The notes: a model not told the origin generated them from the letters alone. Counted from the stretch's first letter, positions 36,143 to 45,806 are shown. The stretch: DNA of 64,000 nucleotides from Amycolatopsis solani (GCF_033441515.1 NZ_JAWQJT010000002.1:2046001-2110000); one strand, 5' to 3'. Made by a program: numbers and translations.

Positions 36143-37053
36143 CGCAGCACCCGCGCGCGGTGGAACGACCCGGTCCCCCACGCCCCGGCCAGCGCGCGGA
36201 CTTTGGTGAGCCGCAGGCCGAGGTCGTGTTCGGCGGTGTAGCCGATCGCGCCGTGCACCTGCAGCGCGGTCCGCGCGGCCAGGTAGGCGGCGTCCCCGGC
36301 CATGACCTTGGCGGCCGAGACGTCCCGGGCGAACGTCCCCTCCGCGACCGCGGCGCCGTAGAGCAGTGGCCGCGCCAGTTCGAGCCCCGTGACGACGTCG
36401 GCGAGCAGGTGCTTGATCGCCTGGTACTCGCCGATGGCCCGGCCGTACTGGCTGCGCTGCTTCGCATAGGCGACGGAGGTGTCCAGGAGCCATTGGCCGG
36501 CCCCGAGCAGCTGGGCGGCCACCGCGAGCACGCCGGTGTCGAACGCGGGCGACTGCGCCTCGGTCGCGCCGGGGACCCGGAACAGCCGCCGAGCCGGGTC
36601 GATCGAGCGGACGAGCTCGGTCTCCGCGGCGCACTGGGCGCCGGTGAGGTCCAGCACCACGCCGGCGACGTCGGCGTCCAGCGCCAGGGGGACTTCCGGC
36701 GGGGCGACGACGGTGGCCAGCAGATCGCCCTCGGCGAGGGAGGTCAGCCGGTGGCCGGTCAGCAGCGCGGGCGCGACCGCCGCCGACTCGGCCAGCGGGC
36801 CCGGGACGGCGTGGTAGCCGAGCGCTTCGAAGGCGACCACCAGGTCGGCCGCGCCGGCGCCGAGGCCGCCGTCGGCCTCGGCCACGAGCAGGCCGAACAC
36901 CCCGGCGTCGGCGAGCGCGCGCCAGAGCTTGAGGCCGCGGTCGTGCTCCCCCGCCGCCCACGCCCGGGCGGCGGCCGCGGTGTCCGCCCCGCCGAGCAGC
37001 TCGTGCAGGGTCGCGGAGAACTGCCGTTGTTCCGGCGAGAGCTGGAACCTCAT
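36139..37053 (-). CDS. fadE32: Acyl-CoA dehydrogenase, FadE32-like
   Basis: 304 residues, short for an ACAD, like mycobacterial FadE32. Recognisable are LLVAEADGGLGAGAADLVVAFEALG, AYAKQRSQYGRAIGEYQAIKHLLADV and QVHGAIGYTAEHDLGLRLTK. Start overlaps the fadE31 stop (ATGA) and its stop overlaps the fadE33 start, so three dehydrogenase subunits are made together. Short, partner-dependent ACADs in steroid loci assemble as alpha2beta2 heterotetramers; that is family knowledge applied here. Confidence 0.75.
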   Translation of the reverse strand: MRFQLSPEQRQFSATLHELLGGADTAAAARAWAAGEHDRGLKLWRALADAGVFGLLVAEADGGLGAGAADLVVAFEALGYHAVPGPLAESAAVAPALLTGHRLTSLAEGDLLATVVAPPEVPLALDADVAGVVLDLTGAQCAAETELVRSIDPARRLFRVPGATEAQSPAFDTGVLAVAAQLLGAGQWLLDTSVAYAKQRSQYGRAIGEYQAIKHLLADVVTGLELARPLLYGAAVAEGTFARDVSAAKVMAGDAAYLAARTALQVHGAIGYTAEHDLGLRLTKVRALAGAWGTGSFHRARVLR

Positions 37054-38180
37054 CGGCGGGCCTCCCTCGGGAGCTTGAGCAGCCGCTCGGCGATGGTGTT
37101 CCGCTGGATCTGGTCGGTGCCGCCGTAGATCGGCCCGGCGAGGGAGAACAGGTAGCCGTTCACCCAGTCTTCGTCGGTTTCCCCGGCCGGGCCGAGCACG
37201 TCGAGCGCGGTCTCGTGCAGTGCCACGTCGAGGTGGGACCAGAAGAGCTTGTTCACACTGGACTCCGGCCCCAGCTCGCCACCTTCGGCGAGCCTGCTCA
37301 CCGTCCCGAACGTGTAGAGCTGGTAGGCGCGGGCGCTGATCCACGCGTCGGCCACGCGGTCCTTTGTGGACTCCGGAGCGCCTTCGGCCCGCCACAGGTC
37401 GACGAGCCGGGAAGCGGCGGCGAGGAACCGGCCGGGACTGCGCAACGACAGGCCACGCTCGTTGTTGGCCGTCGTCATCGCGACCTTCCACCCCTGCCCG
37501 GCCTCGCCGATCACGTCGGCGTCGGGCACGAACACGTCGTCGAAGAAGATCTCCGCGAACCCCGGTTCGCCGTCCAGCTGCGGGATCGGCCGCACGGTGA
37601 CGCCGTCGGCGCGCAGGTCGGCCATGAAGTACGTCAGCCCGTGGTGGCGCTGCGCCGAAGGATCGGTGCGGAACAACCCGAACGCCCGGTCGGCGAAGCT
37701 CGCCCGCGAACTCCACGTCTTCTGCCCGGACAGCAGCCAGCCACCGTCGGTGCGCACGGCGGTGCTGCGCAACGCGGCGATGTCACTGCCCGCTTCGGGT
37801 TCCGACCACGCCTGCGCCCAGACCTGCTCGCCGCGGGCCATCGGCGGGAGGATCCGGTCGCGCTGCTCCTGGGTGCCGTGGGCGAACAACGTCGGTCCCA
37901 GCATGAAGAGGCCGTTCTGGCTCACCCGGCCCGGCGCGCGGGCCGCGTAGTACTCCTCCTCGAACAGCAGCCATTGCAGCATCGAGGCGTCCCGGCCGTG
38001 GTACTCGGCCGGCCACGACACGACCGACCACCGCGCTTCGGCCAGCTCCGCCTCCCACTCCCGGTGCGCGGTGAACCCTTCCGCGGTGTCCATCGAGGGC
38101 AGCACCCGCACGTGCGAGGCCAGCCATTCCCGTGCCTCGTCGCGGAAGGCCGCCGAAGCCTCGTCGATGTCGAGGTCCAT
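37050..38180 (-). CDS. fadE31: Acyl-CoA dehydrogenase, FadE31-like
   Basis: 376 residues, full-length ACAD, nearly the size of M. tuberculosis FadE31 (377). Flavin and substrate motifs include WAQAWSEPEAGSDIAALRS, GQKTWSSRASFAD and YGGTDQIQRNTIAERLL near the end. Start shares its A with the hydratase stop (TGATG). It sits third in the operon fadD3-hydratase-fadE31-32-33. Expected to oxidise a CoA thioester derived from steroid rings C/D. Confidence 0.82.
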   Translation of the reverse strand: MDLDIDEASAAFRDEAREWLASHVRVLPSMDTAEGFTAHREWEAELAEARWSVVSWPAEYHGRDASMLQWLLFEEEYYAARAPGRVSQNGLFMLGPTLFAHGTQEQRDRILPPMARGEQVWAQAWSEPEAGSDIAALRSTAVRTDGGWLLSGQKTWSSRASFADRAFGLFRTDPSAQRHHGLTYFMADLRADGVTVRPIPQLDGEPGFAEIFFDDVFVPDADVIGEAGQGWKVAMTTANNERGLSLRSPGRFLAAASRLVDLWRAEGAPESTKDRVADAWISARAYQLYTFGTVSRLAEGGELGPESSVNKLFWSHLDVALHETALDVLGPAGETDEDWVNGYLFSLAGPIYGGTDQIQRNTIAERLLKLPREARR

Positions 38181-39025
38181 CAGCCCCCCTTGTTCGCGTC
38201 GCGCATCGACCGCGCCGACTGGCCGCCGAGCGAGTCTTCCGACGTCTCCGCGTTGTGGGCGTGGGCGAAGTGGTGCAGCCCGAACACCGAGTCCATTCCG
38301 GACCGCAGCCCCATCAGGTCCTCGGCCTGGTTGACCGCCTTCTTCGCCAGCGCCAGCCCGAACGACGGCATTCCGCTGATCTTCTCCGCCAGCGCCAGGG
38401 TGTGCTCTTCCAGCTCCGCGCGCGGCACGATCCGGGTGACCATGCCCCACTCCTTGGCCTGCTGCACGGTGAACCGCTCGCCGGTGAACAGCACTTCCTT
38501 CGCCGCGCGCGGGCCCAGCACCCACGGGTGCGCGAAGTACTCGACGCCGGGAATCCCCATGCGCACCACGGGATCGGCGAAGAACGCGTCGTCGGCGGCC
38601 ACGATCAGGTCGCACACCCACGCCAGCATCAGGCCGCCGGCGATGCACGCGCCCTGGACGCTCGCGATCATCGGCTTCGGGATTTCCCGCCACCGGCGGC
38701 ACATCCCGAGGTAGACCTCGGACTCGCGGGCGAACCGCTGGTCGCCGCCGGCCCGGTCGGTGTGGTCCCACCACATGACCGCGCGCCGGTCGAAGCTGAC
38801 GTCGGCGTCGCGGCCCGGGCTGCCGATGTCGTGCCCGGCGGAGAAGTGCTTTCCCTCCCCCGCCAGCACGATCACCTTGACTTCGGGATCGTTGACCGCG
38901 GCCGTGAAGGCGTCGTCGAGCGCGTAGGTCATCGCGGAGTTCTGGGCGTTGCGGTAGTCCGGCCGGCTCATCGTGACGACCGCGACCGGTCCGCGCCGCT
39001 CGGTGCGGACCACCGGTTCACTCAT
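38180..39025 (-). CDS. Enoyl-CoA hydratase/crotonase-family protein
   Basis: 281 residues with crotonase-fold oxyanion motifs EGKHFSAGHDIGS and VQGACIAGGLMLAWVCDLIVA, and the downstream FADPVVRMGIPG. GAGGAG lies 6 nt before the ATG at 39025. It overlaps fadD3 by 4 nt and fadE31 by 1 nt, placing it inside the lower steroid pathway, where a hydratase is needed after an ACAD step. It is not EchA20, which is encoded separately at 47384; I give no symbol. Confidence 0.82.
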   Translation of the reverse strand: MSEPVVRTERRGPVAVVTMSRPDYRNAQNSAMTYALDDAFTAAVNDPEVKVIVLAGEGKHFSAGHDIGSPGRDADVSFDRRAVMWWDHTDRAGGDQRFARESEVYLGMCRRWREIPKPMIASVQGACIAGGLMLAWVCDLIVAADDAFFADPVVRMGIPGVEYFAHPWVLGPRAAKEVLFTGERFTVQQAKEWGMVTRIVPRAELEEHTLALAEKISGMPSFGLALAKKAVNQAEDLMGLRSGMDSVFGLHHFAHAHNAETSEDSLGGQSARSMRDANKGG

Positions 39026-40551
39026 GCGTTCTCCTCGGTCAGCAGCCGCTTCAGCACCTTGCCGGAAGCGTTGCGGGGCAGTGCGTCGACGAACTCGACG
39101 GACCGCGGGGTCTTGTAGTTGGCGAGCCGTTCGCGGCAGAACGCGACGACCGCCTCCTCGGTCAGCCCGGTGCCGACGACGAAGGCCTTGCCGACCTCGC
39201 CGAGCCGGTCGTCCGGAACGCCGACGACGGCGACGTCGCGGACGCCGTCCAGTTCGGTCAGCGCGTGCTCGACCTCGGCCGGGTAGACGTTGAAGCCGCC
39301 GCAGATGTACATGTCCTTGAGCCGGCCGGTGATCGTCAGGTTGCCCTCGTCGTCGAGCTCGCCGACGTCGCCGGTGTGCAGCCAGCCCGCTTCGTCGACG
39401 GCTTTCGCGGTGGCCTCGGGATCGTCGAGGTAGCCGAGCATGACGTTCGGGCCGCGGAGCACGATCTCGCCCGGCGAGCCCTGGATGGCCACTTCGAACC
39501 CGGCGGTCGCGCGGCCGGACGTCCGGGACACGAGCTCGGCGTCGTCGCCGGGGCGGCACATCGTCACCACGACGGCTTCGGTGAGGCCGTAGGCGGTGAG
39601 GACGACGTCGAAGCCCAGCTCGGCCCGCATCCGCCGGACCAGCGAGGCGGGGACCGTCGCCGCCCCGGTGACCGCCAGGCGCAGGGTCGGCAGGTCACCC
39701 CGGCGTTCCCGCAGCAGGGACTGGAAGATCGTCGGCGCGCCCGGGAGCACGGAGATCCGTTCGCGCTCGATCAGGTCGAGGGCCGCCCGGACGTCGAACA
39801 CGGCCTGCGGGACGATCGTCGCGCCGGTCAGCAGCCCGACCAGGATCCCGGCCTTGTAACCGAAGCTGTGGAAGAACGGGTTGATCACCAGGTACCGGTC
39901 GTCGGCGGTGACCCGCCCGCAGTCCGCCCACGCGGCCGCGACGCCGACCGCCTGGCGGTGGGCCGAGAGCACGCCCTTCGAGCGGCCGCTGGTGCCCGAG
40001 GTGAACAGGATGTCGCTGACGTCGTCCGGCCGCACGGCGTCGGCCCGCGCTTCGGCGTCGGCCACGGGGACGCGCTCGGCGAGGCCGAGGAACTCGTCCC
40101 AGCCGAGCGTGCCGTCGACCGGCTGGTGCGGCTGCTCCAGCGGGACCCGGACGACGGTGCCGAGGTCCGGCAGCTCCGCGCCGGTCGCCCGGATCGCGGC
40201 GTGGCGATCGGCGCCGAGGAAGTCCGCGGCCACGACCAGCGCTTTCGCCCGGCCGCGGCCGAGCAGGTCCACGGTCTCGGCGGCGGTGAACCGGGTGTTG
40301 ACCGGGATCAGCGTCGCGCCCGCGTAGAGCGCGCCCAGTGCGGTCAGGACCCAGTGGTGGGTGTTCGGCAGGGCGATCGCGACGCGGTCGCCGGGCTCGA
40401 CGCCGCGGGCCGCGAAGGCGCGGGCGACCGTCTGAACACGTTCCAGAAGCTGGTCGAAGCCGAGCCGCAGGCCGCCGTCGACCAGCGCCTCCGCGGAGCC
40501 GAACTTGGCGGCGGCGTCCCGGACGACGGCCGGGATCGTGGTTGTGCCCAC
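39022..40551 (-). CDS. fadD3: HIP-CoA ligase FadD3 (acyl-CoA synthetase)
   Basis: 509 residues, close to M. tuberculosis FadD3. AMP-binding motif ILFTSGTSGRSKGV, then TAYGLTEAVVV, GWLHTGDVGELDDEG and the C-terminal LPRNASGKVLKR with the catalytic Lys. FadD3 adds CoA to HIP, the indanedione propionate left after loss of steroid rings A and B. GTG 40551 chosen because AGGAGG lies 5 nt upstream; the GTG at 40554 would be too close. First gene of the leftward operon, divergent from fadE30, with a KstR-like site between. Confidence 0.82.
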   Translation of the reverse strand: MGTTTIPAVVRDAAAKFGSAEALVDGGLRLGFDQLLERVQTVARAFAARGVEPGDRVAIALPNTHHWVLTALGALYAGATLIPVNTRFTAAETVDLLGRGRAKALVVAADFLGADRHAAIRATGAELPDLGTVVRVPLEQPHQPVDGTLGWDEFLGLAERVPVADAEARADAVRPDDVSDILFTSGTSGRSKGVLSAHRQAVGVAAAWADCGRVTADDRYLVINPFFHSFGYKAGILVGLLTGATIVPQAVFDVRAALDLIERERISVLPGAPTIFQSLLRERRGDLPTLRLAVTGAATVPASLVRRMRAELGFDVVLTAYGLTEAVVVTMCRPGDDAELVSRTSGRATAGFEVAIQGSPGEIVLRGPNVMLGYLDDPEATAKAVDEAGWLHTGDVGELDDEGNLTITGRLKDMYICGGFNVYPAEVEHALTELDGVRDVAVVGVPDDRLGEVGKAFVVGTGLTEEAVVAFCRERLANYKTPRSVEFVDALPRNASGKVLKRLLTEENA

Positions 40552-40576
40552 CACACCCTCCTCTGGACCGACAAAC

Positions 40577-40590
40577 TAGAACGTGTTCTC
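40577..40590. promoter_or_regulatory. KstR-like operator between fadD3 and fadE30
   Basis: TAGAACGTGTTCTC matches TnnAACnnGTTnn, the known KstR motif, except for the last base, with perfect AGAAC/GTTCT halves. It lies 25 nt before fadD3 and 43 nt before fadE30. The same site occurs at 49777-49790. It probably co-controls both divergent operons through a TetR-type steroid repressor not encoded in this window. Confidence 0.75.
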
Positions 40591-40633
40591 ATTACCCTAG
40601 GTGCCGGACCGGCCCGGCAGCAAGGAGGCGTGC

Positions 40634-41779
40634 GTGGAAGCGACGGGATTCCGCCGTGAAGTCGCCGGCTGGCTGGCCGCCAACCTGACCGGCGAGTTCG
40701 CCCGGCTGCGCGGCTTGGGCGGCCCCGGGCGCGAGCACGAGGAGTTCGAACTGCGGCTGGCCTGGGAGCGCCACCTCGCCGCGGCGGGCTGGACCGGCGT
40801 CGGCTGGCCCGTCGAGCACGGCGGCCGCGGGCTGTCGCTCGCCGACCAGGTCGCCTTCCACGAGGAGTACGCCGCCTTCGGCGCGCCCGCCCGGGTCAAC
40901 CACATCGGCGAGCAGCTGCTCGGCCCGACGCTCATCGCGTTCGGCACGCCGGAGCAGCGGGCCCGGTTCCTGCCGAAGATCCTCGCCGTCGAGGAACTCT
41001 GGTGCCAGGGTTACTCCGAGCCCGGCGCCGGCTCCGACCTCGCCGCCGTCTCGACGTCGGCGGTCCTGCGCGACGGCGAATGGGTCGTCAACGGCCAGAA
41101 GATCTGGACGTCGCTGGCGCACGTGGCCGACTGGTGCTTCGTCGTCGCCCGCACCGAACCCGGCTCCCAGCGTCACCACGGCCTGTCCTACCTGCTGGTG
41201 CCGCTGCGCCAGGACGGCGTCACCGTGCGGCCGATCCAGCAGCTCACCGGCACGTCCGAGTTCAACGAGGTCTTCTTCGACGACGCCCGCACACCCGCCG
41301 GCCTCGTCGTCGGCGAGCCGGGCGAGGGGTGGAAGATCGCGATGGCCACGCTCGGTTTCGAACGCGGGGTGTCCACACTCGGCCAGCAGATCGGCTTCCG
41401 CCGCGAGCTCGACGACATCACCGCCGAAGCGAAGCGGACCGGCACCTACGACGACCCGCTCCTGCGCGCCGACCTCACCCGCGCCCGCATCGGCCTGCGC
41501 GTCCTGCGGGCCCACGCCCTGCGGACGCTGGGTCAGGCGGCCGGCCCCGAAGTCGCCGTCGGCAAGCTCCTGTGGGCGCAGTGGCACCGGGGCCTGGGCG
41601 AGCTGGCCATGCGTGCCCGCGGAGCGCGTTCGCTGACCTCGGCGACCGCCGAGCTGGACGAGTGGCAGCGGCTGTACCTGTTCACCCGCGCCGACACCAT
41701 TTACGGCGGTTCGGACGAAATCGAACGGAACATCATCGCCGAGCGCGTCCTCGGCCTGCCCCGGGAGGCCCGCCCGTGA
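40634..41779 (+). CDS. fadE30: Acyl-CoA dehydrogenase FadE30
   Basis: 381 residues, full-length ACAD. Motifs: CQGYSEPGAGSDLAAVSTSA, NGQKIWTSLAHVADWCFVVA, and TIYGGSDEIERNIIAERVLGLP at the C-terminus. In M. tuberculosis and Rhodococcus FadE30 dehydrogenates the HIP-CoA side chain. GTG 40634 chosen by AGGAGG 5 nt upstream. First gene of a rightward operon with ipdF and fadA6, divergent from fadD3 across the KstR-like operator. Confidence 0.82.
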   Translation: MEATGFRREVAGWLAANLTGEFARLRGLGGPGREHEEFELRLAWERHLAAAGWTGVGWPVEHGGRGLSLADQVAFHEEYAAFGAPARVNHIGEQLLGPTLIAFGTPEQRARFLPKILAVEELWCQGYSEPGAGSDLAAVSTSAVLRDGEWVVNGQKIWTSLAHVADWCFVVARTEPGSQRHHGLSYLLVPLRQDGVTVRPIQQLTGTSEFNEVFFDDARTPAGLVVGEPGEGWKIAMATLGFERGVSTLGQQIGFRRELDDITAEAKRTGTYDDPLLRADLTRARIGLRVLRAHALRTLGQAAGPEVAVGKLLWAQWHRGLGELAMRARGARSLTSATAELDEWQRLYLFTRADTIYGGSDEIERNIIAERVLGLPREARP

Positions 41780-42537
41780 TCCCCCCGTACCCACCCGGCC
41801 ACGACCTGCTGTCCGGCAAGGTCGTCGTGGTCACCGCGGCCGCCGGCACCGGCATCGGCTCCGCCGTGGCCAAGCGCTGCCTGGAGGAAGGCGCGCAGGT
41901 CGTCATCAGCGACTGGCACGAGCGGCGCCTGAAGGAGAAGGCCGCGGAACTGGGCGAAGTGCACGCGATCGCGTGCGACGTCACGCAGGAAGAGCAGGTC
42001 CAGGCGCTCATCGACGGCGCCGCGGCGCACTACGGGCGCGTCGACGTCCTGATCAACAACGCCGGGCTCGGCGGCACGAAGTCCGTGCTGGAGATGACCG
42101 ACGACGAGTGGTCCCGCGTTCTCGACATCACCCTTACCGGGACGTTCCGCTGCACGCGAGCGGCGCTGAAGCAGTTCGTCGCCCAGGGTGGCGGCGGCGC
42201 GATCGTCAACAACGCGTCGGTGATCGGCTGGCGCGCCCAGGCCGGGCAGGCCCACTACGCCGCCGCGAAAGCCGGGGTCATGGCGTTGACCCGCTGCTCC
42301 GCGCTGGACGCCGCCGAACACCACGTCCGGATCAACGCCGTCGCCCCCAGCCTCGCGATGCACCCGTTCCTCGCCAAGGTCACCAGCGACGAGCTCCTCG
42401 AAGACCTCACGAAACGCGAAGCCTTCGGCCGCGCGGCCGAGCCGTGGGAAGTCGCCAACGTCATGGTCTTCCTCGCCAGCGACTACGCCAGTTACCTGAC
42501 CGGTGAAGTCATCTCCGTCAGCAGCCAGCACCCCTAG
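41776..42537 (+). CDS. ipdF: SDR-family 5-hydroxy-HIP-CoA dehydrogenase IpdF
   Basis: 253 residues, classical SDR: TAAAGTGIGSAVAKR cofactor loop, INNAGLGG, catalytic NNASVIGWRAQAGQAHYAAAK. IpdF interconverts 5-hydroxy-HIP-CoA and HIP-CoA. GTG start overlaps the fadE30 stop (GTGA). The order fadE30-ipdF-fadA6 next to fadD3 mirrors the KstR2 regulon of mycobacteria. Assignment is by context plus SDR motifs. Confidence 0.75.
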   Translation: MIPPYPPGHDLLSGKVVVVTAAAGTGIGSAVAKRCLEEGAQVVISDWHERRLKEKAAELGEVHAIACDVTQEEQVQALIDGAAAHYGRVDVLINNAGLGGTKSVLEMTDDEWSRVLDITLTGTFRCTRAALKQFVAQGGGGAIVNNASVIGWRAQAGQAHYAAAKAGVMALTRCSALDAAEHHVRINAVAPSLAMHPFLAKVTSDELLEDLTKREAFGRAAEPWEVANVMVFLASDYASYLTGEVISVSSQHP

Positions 42538-42545
42538 GAGCGCCC

Positions 42546-43700
42546 GTGCCCGAAGCCTTCCTCCTCGACGCGGTCCGCACCCCCGTCGGCCGGCGCGGCG
42601 GCGCCCTGTCCGCGTGGCACTCCGCCGACCTCGGCGCGCACGTCATCCAGGCGGTCGTCGACCGCGCGGGGGTCGACCCGGACCTCGTCGACGACGTCAT
42701 CCTCGGCTGCACCGACACCCTCGGCCCGCAGTCGGGCAACATCGCGCGCACGGCGTGGCTGGCCGCGGGGTTCGGCGACCACGTACCCGGGGTGACCGTC
42801 GACCGGCAGTGCGGGTCGAGCCAGCAGGCCGTCCACTTCGCCGCGCAGGCCGTGCTGTCGGGGACGCAGGACCTGGTGCTGGCCGGCGGCGTGCAGAACA
42901 TGAGCCACATCCCGATCAGCGCCGCCATGCTGGCCGGGCGCGAGTACGGCTTCGACGACCCGTTCTCGGGCTCGAAGGGCTGGCAGGAGCGCTACGGCAG
43001 CGCCGAGATCTCGCAGTTCCGCAGCGCGGACATGATCGCGTCGCACTGGGACATCAGCCGCGAAGCCATGGAGGAGTACGCCTACCGCAGCCACCAGCGG
43101 GCACTGGCGGCGATCGACTCCGGCCGGTTCGACGCGGAGATCGCCCCGGTCGACGGCTTCCGGCACGACGAGGGACCGCGCCGGGACACGTCGCTGGAGC
43201 GGATGCGCGGTCTGAAGCCGCTCGCTCCGGAGTCCCGCCTGACGGCGGCGGTGGCCAGCCAGATTTCGGACGGCGCGAGCGCGGCCCTGCTGGCGTCGGC
43301 GTCGTTCGTCGAGGAGCACGGCCTGACGCCGCGGGCCCGCATCCACCACCTGTCGGTGCGCGCCGCCGACCCGGTGTGGATGCTGACCGGCCCGATCCCG
43401 GCCACCGCTCACGCCCTGCGCCGCGCCGGGCTCACGATCGACGACATCGACCTGTTCGAGGTCAACGAGGCCTTCGCCAGCGTCGTCCTGGCCTGGCTGG
43501 ACGAAACCGGCGCGGACCCCGGCCGGGTCAACGTGAACGGGGGCGGCATCGCCCTCGGCCACCCGATCGGGGCCACCGGCACCAAGCTCCTCGCCACGCT
43601 CCTGCACGAACTGGAGCGCCGCGGCGGCCGCTACGGCCTGCAGACGATGTGCGAAGGCGGCGGCACCGCCAACGTCACCATCATCGAACGCCTGTCGTGA
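42546..43700 (+). CDS. fadA6: Thiolase FadA6
   Basis: 384 residues. Nucleophile Cys89 in DRQCGSSQQAVHFAAQA, then NVNGGGIALGHPIGATG with the catalytic His and MCEGGGTANVTIIE with the second Cys. All catalytic residues are present. FadA6 performs thiolysis of ring C/D-derived beta-keto thioesters. GTG start with GGAG upstream. Stop codon lies within the inverted repeat at 43695-43738. Confidence 0.82.
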   Translation: MPEAFLLDAVRTPVGRRGGALSAWHSADLGAHVIQAVVDRAGVDPDLVDDVILGCTDTLGPQSGNIARTAWLAAGFGDHVPGVTVDRQCGSSQQAVHFAAQAVLSGTQDLVLAGGVQNMSHIPISAAMLAGREYGFDDPFSGSKGWQERYGSAEISQFRSADMIASHWDISREAMEEYAYRSHQRALAAIDSGRFDAEIAPVDGFRHDEGPRRDTSLERMRGLKPLAPESRLTAAVASQISDGASAALLASASFVEEHGLTPRARIHHLSVRAADPVWMLTGPIPATAHALRRAGLTIDDIDLFEVNEAFASVVLAWLDETGADPGRVNVNGGGIALGHPIGATGTKLLATLLHELERRGGRYGLQTMCEGGGTANVTIIERLS

Positions 43701-43738
43701 GTGTTTAGTCGGGTTAGAACCCGACTAAACACTCACGA
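43695..43738. repeat. Perfect 21-bp inverted repeat, GAGTGTTTAGTCGGGTT family, copy 2
   Basis: Arms 43695-43715 and 43718-43738 are exact complements with a 2-nt centre, and the core is identical to copy 1 at 35068-35115. It lies between convergent fadA6 and fgd and includes the fadA6 stop (43698-43700). It probably ends transcription from both sides. Confidence 0.85.
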
Positions 43739-43743
43739 GCACC

Positions 43744-44754
43744 TCAGCCGAGCTCGCGCAGCTTGGGCAGGACGTCTTCGGAGAACTGGGTCAGGAACCG
43801 CTCCTGGTCGTGGCCCGGGCCGTGCACGACCAGGTGGTTCAGGCCCGCGTCGACGTACGGCTTGACCAGCGCCACGGCCTCGTCCGGGTCGGACGCGACG
43901 ATCCACCGCTTGGCCACCTGCTCGATCGGCAGCTCGTCGGCCAGCCGCTCCATCTCGTCGGCCGACGAGATCGTGTGCTTCTGCTCCGCGGTCAGCGACA
44001 GCGGTGCCCAGAAGCGCGTGTTCTCCAGCGCCTGCTCCGGGTCGCGGTCGTAGGAGATCTTGATCTCGATCATCCGGTCGATGTCCTTGACCTCGCGCCC
44101 GGCGGCTTCCGCGCCCTCGGCCACCGCCGGCATCAGCTTCTCGGTGTAGAGGTCCATGCCCTTGCCCGAGGTGCAGATGAAGCCGTCACCCGCGCGGCCG
44201 GCGTACTTGGCCACCACCGGGCCGCCCGCGGCGATGTACACCGGCAGGGGCTGGTCCGGGCGGTCGTAGATCCGCGCGTCGACCAGCTTGTAGTACTCGC
44301 CGTCGTGCGAGACGTTGTCTTCGGTCCACAGCCGGCGCATCAGCGTGATCGCCTCGCGCAGCCGGGCGAACCGCTCCTTGAACTCCGGCCACTCCATGCC
44401 CGAGACGGCGATCTCGTTGAGCGCCTCGCCGGTGCCCACCCCGAGGATCACCCGGCCCTCCGACAGCAGCGACATCGACGCGAACGCCTGCGCGATCACC
44501 GCCGGGTTGTACCGGAACGTCGGGGTCAGCACGCTCGTGCCGATCTGCACCCGGTTCGTGCGCTCCGCCACCGCCGGGATGAACGCCAGCGCCCACGGCG
44601 CGTGCCCGCCTTCGTGCCGCCAGGGCAGGAAGTGGTCGGCCACCCAGACCGAGTCCAGGCCGACCTCCTCGGCGCGCACGGCGTACTCGACCAGGTCGCG
44701 CGCCCCGAACTGCTCCGGCGACGCCTTGTAACCGACCTTGAGCGCCACAGTCAT
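43744..44754 (-). CDS. fgd: F420-dependent glucose-6-phosphate dehydrogenase
   Basis: 336 residues, the exact length of M. tuberculosis Fgd1, with near-identical stretches: LGYKAS-like [62 protein letters not shown] and [15 protein letters not shown]. It oxidises glucose-6-phosphate and reduces cofactor F420. A GTG at 44748 with better ribosome-site spacing is an alternative start. It is the last gene of a seven-gene operon with ipdABC and echA20, an unexpected place for this enzyme. Confidence 0.88.
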   Translation of the reverse strand: MTVALKVGYKASPEQFGARDLVEYAVRAEEVGLDSVWVADHFLPWRHEGGHAPWALAFIPAVAERTNRVQIGTSVLTPTFRYNPAVIAQAFASMSLLSEGRVILGVGTGEALNEIAVSGMEWPEFKERFARLREAITLMRRLWTEDNVSHDGEYYKLVDARIYDRPDQPLPVYIAAGGPVVAKYAGRAGDGFICTSGKGMDLYTEKLMPAVAEGAEAAGREVKDIDRMIEIKISYDRDPEQALENTRFWAPLSLTAEQKHTISSADEMERLADELPIEQVAKRWIVASDPDEAVALVKPYVDAGLNHLVVHGPGHDQERFLTQFSEDVLPKLRELG

Positions 44755-45806
44755 CCTCCCGTTTCCCGGCCGAGGCGCCGCAGGATTTCACCCGCCTCGG
44801 CCACCGTGCCCTCGACGATCTCGCCCACCGTGGGCAGGTCGTGGATCATGCCCACCACCTGCCCCGACGCTAGCACCCCGGCGTCGGTCCGGCCCTCGAC
44901 CAGCCCCGCACGCAGCAGCATGGGGGTGTTGGCCGCCATGACCAGCTGACTCCAGGTGAGATCGTTGCCGTGCTTCATCGCGAAGCCTTCTTTGACCATG
45001 GCAACCGGGGACAGTCCGGTGATATTCCGGAAGCGGAGTGCGTTTCGCGCGGCCTGCAGGAGTCCTTTGCCGCGCCCGGAGCGCTCGAGCCGCTCGACGA
45101 GGTCGGTGCGCAGCACCCGGTGCGGCAGGCCGTCGACGCGGCGGGTGACGACCGTGCCGGTGAGCCCCTGCCCGAGGTAGACGCGCTTGACCTCGTCGGG
45201 GACCGTGCTCTCCTCGCTGAGCAGGAACCGGGTGCCCATCGCGACGCCCGCGGCCCCGTAGGCCAGCGCGGCGGCGAGCCCGCGGCCGTCGAAGAAGCCG
45301 CCGGCCGCGATCACCGGGATGTCGACGGTGTCGAGCACGGACGGCAGCAGGAGCGTCGTGGCGACGCCGCCGGTGTGCCCGCCGCCTTCGCCGCCCTGGA
45401 CGATGACGGCGTCCGCGCCCCAGCCGGCGACCTTCTCGGCGTGCCGCGCGGCGCCGACCGACGGGATCACCACGACGCCGTGGTCCCGCAGCTTCGCGAT
45501 CATCTCCTTCCGGGGCGCCAGCGCGAACGACGCCACCTTCACCCCTTCGCGGATCAGCAGGTCCACCCGGTCGCCCGCGTCGGCGGCGTCGGCACGCAGG
45601 TTGACGCCGAACGGCTTCTCCGTGCGCTTCTTGACTTCGGCGATCGCGGCTTCGAGTTCGGGGTAGGTCATCGTCGCCGACGCGAGGATGCCGAGGGCCC
45701 CCGCCTCGGCGGTCGCCGAGACCAGCCGCGGGCCGGCGACCCAGCCCATGCCGGTCTGGACGATCGGGTGCTCGACACCCGTCAGCCGGGTCAGCTCGGT
45801 CTTCAC
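44751..45806 (-). CDS. ipdC: Nitronate-monooxygenase-fold reductase IpdC
   Basis: 351 residues of the FMN-binding 2-nitropropane dioxygenase/NMO TIM barrel: [53 protein letters not shown] with MGTRFL. In steroid degraders the member beside ipdAB is IpdC, a flavin reductase acting on the bicyclic CoA intermediate before ring cleavage. GTG start overlaps the ipdB stop by 4 nt, and its stop overlaps the fgd start. Confidence 0.82.
   Translation of the reverse strand: MKTELTRLTGVEHPIVQTGMGWVAGPRLVSATAEAGALGILASATMTYPELEAAIAEVKKRTEKPFGVNLRADAADAGDRVDLLIREGVKVASFALAPRKEMIAKLRDHGVVVIPSVGAARHAEKVAGWGADAVIVQGGEGGGHTGGVATTLLLPSVLDTVDIPVIAAGGFFDGRGLAAALAYGAAGVAMGTRFLLSEESTVPDEVKRVYLGQGLTGTVVTRRVDGLPHRVLRTDLVERLERSGRGKGLLQAARNALRFRNITGLSPVAMVKEGFAMKHGNDLTWSQLVMAANTPMLLRAGLVEGRTDAGVLASGQVVGMIHDLPTVGEIVEGTVAEAGEILRRLGRETGG

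Noticed and set aside
44751..45806. Nitronate monooxygenase for nitroalkane detoxification
   Set aside because: The fold matches, but the 4-nt overlaps with ipdB and fgd place it as IpdC of steroid breakdown.
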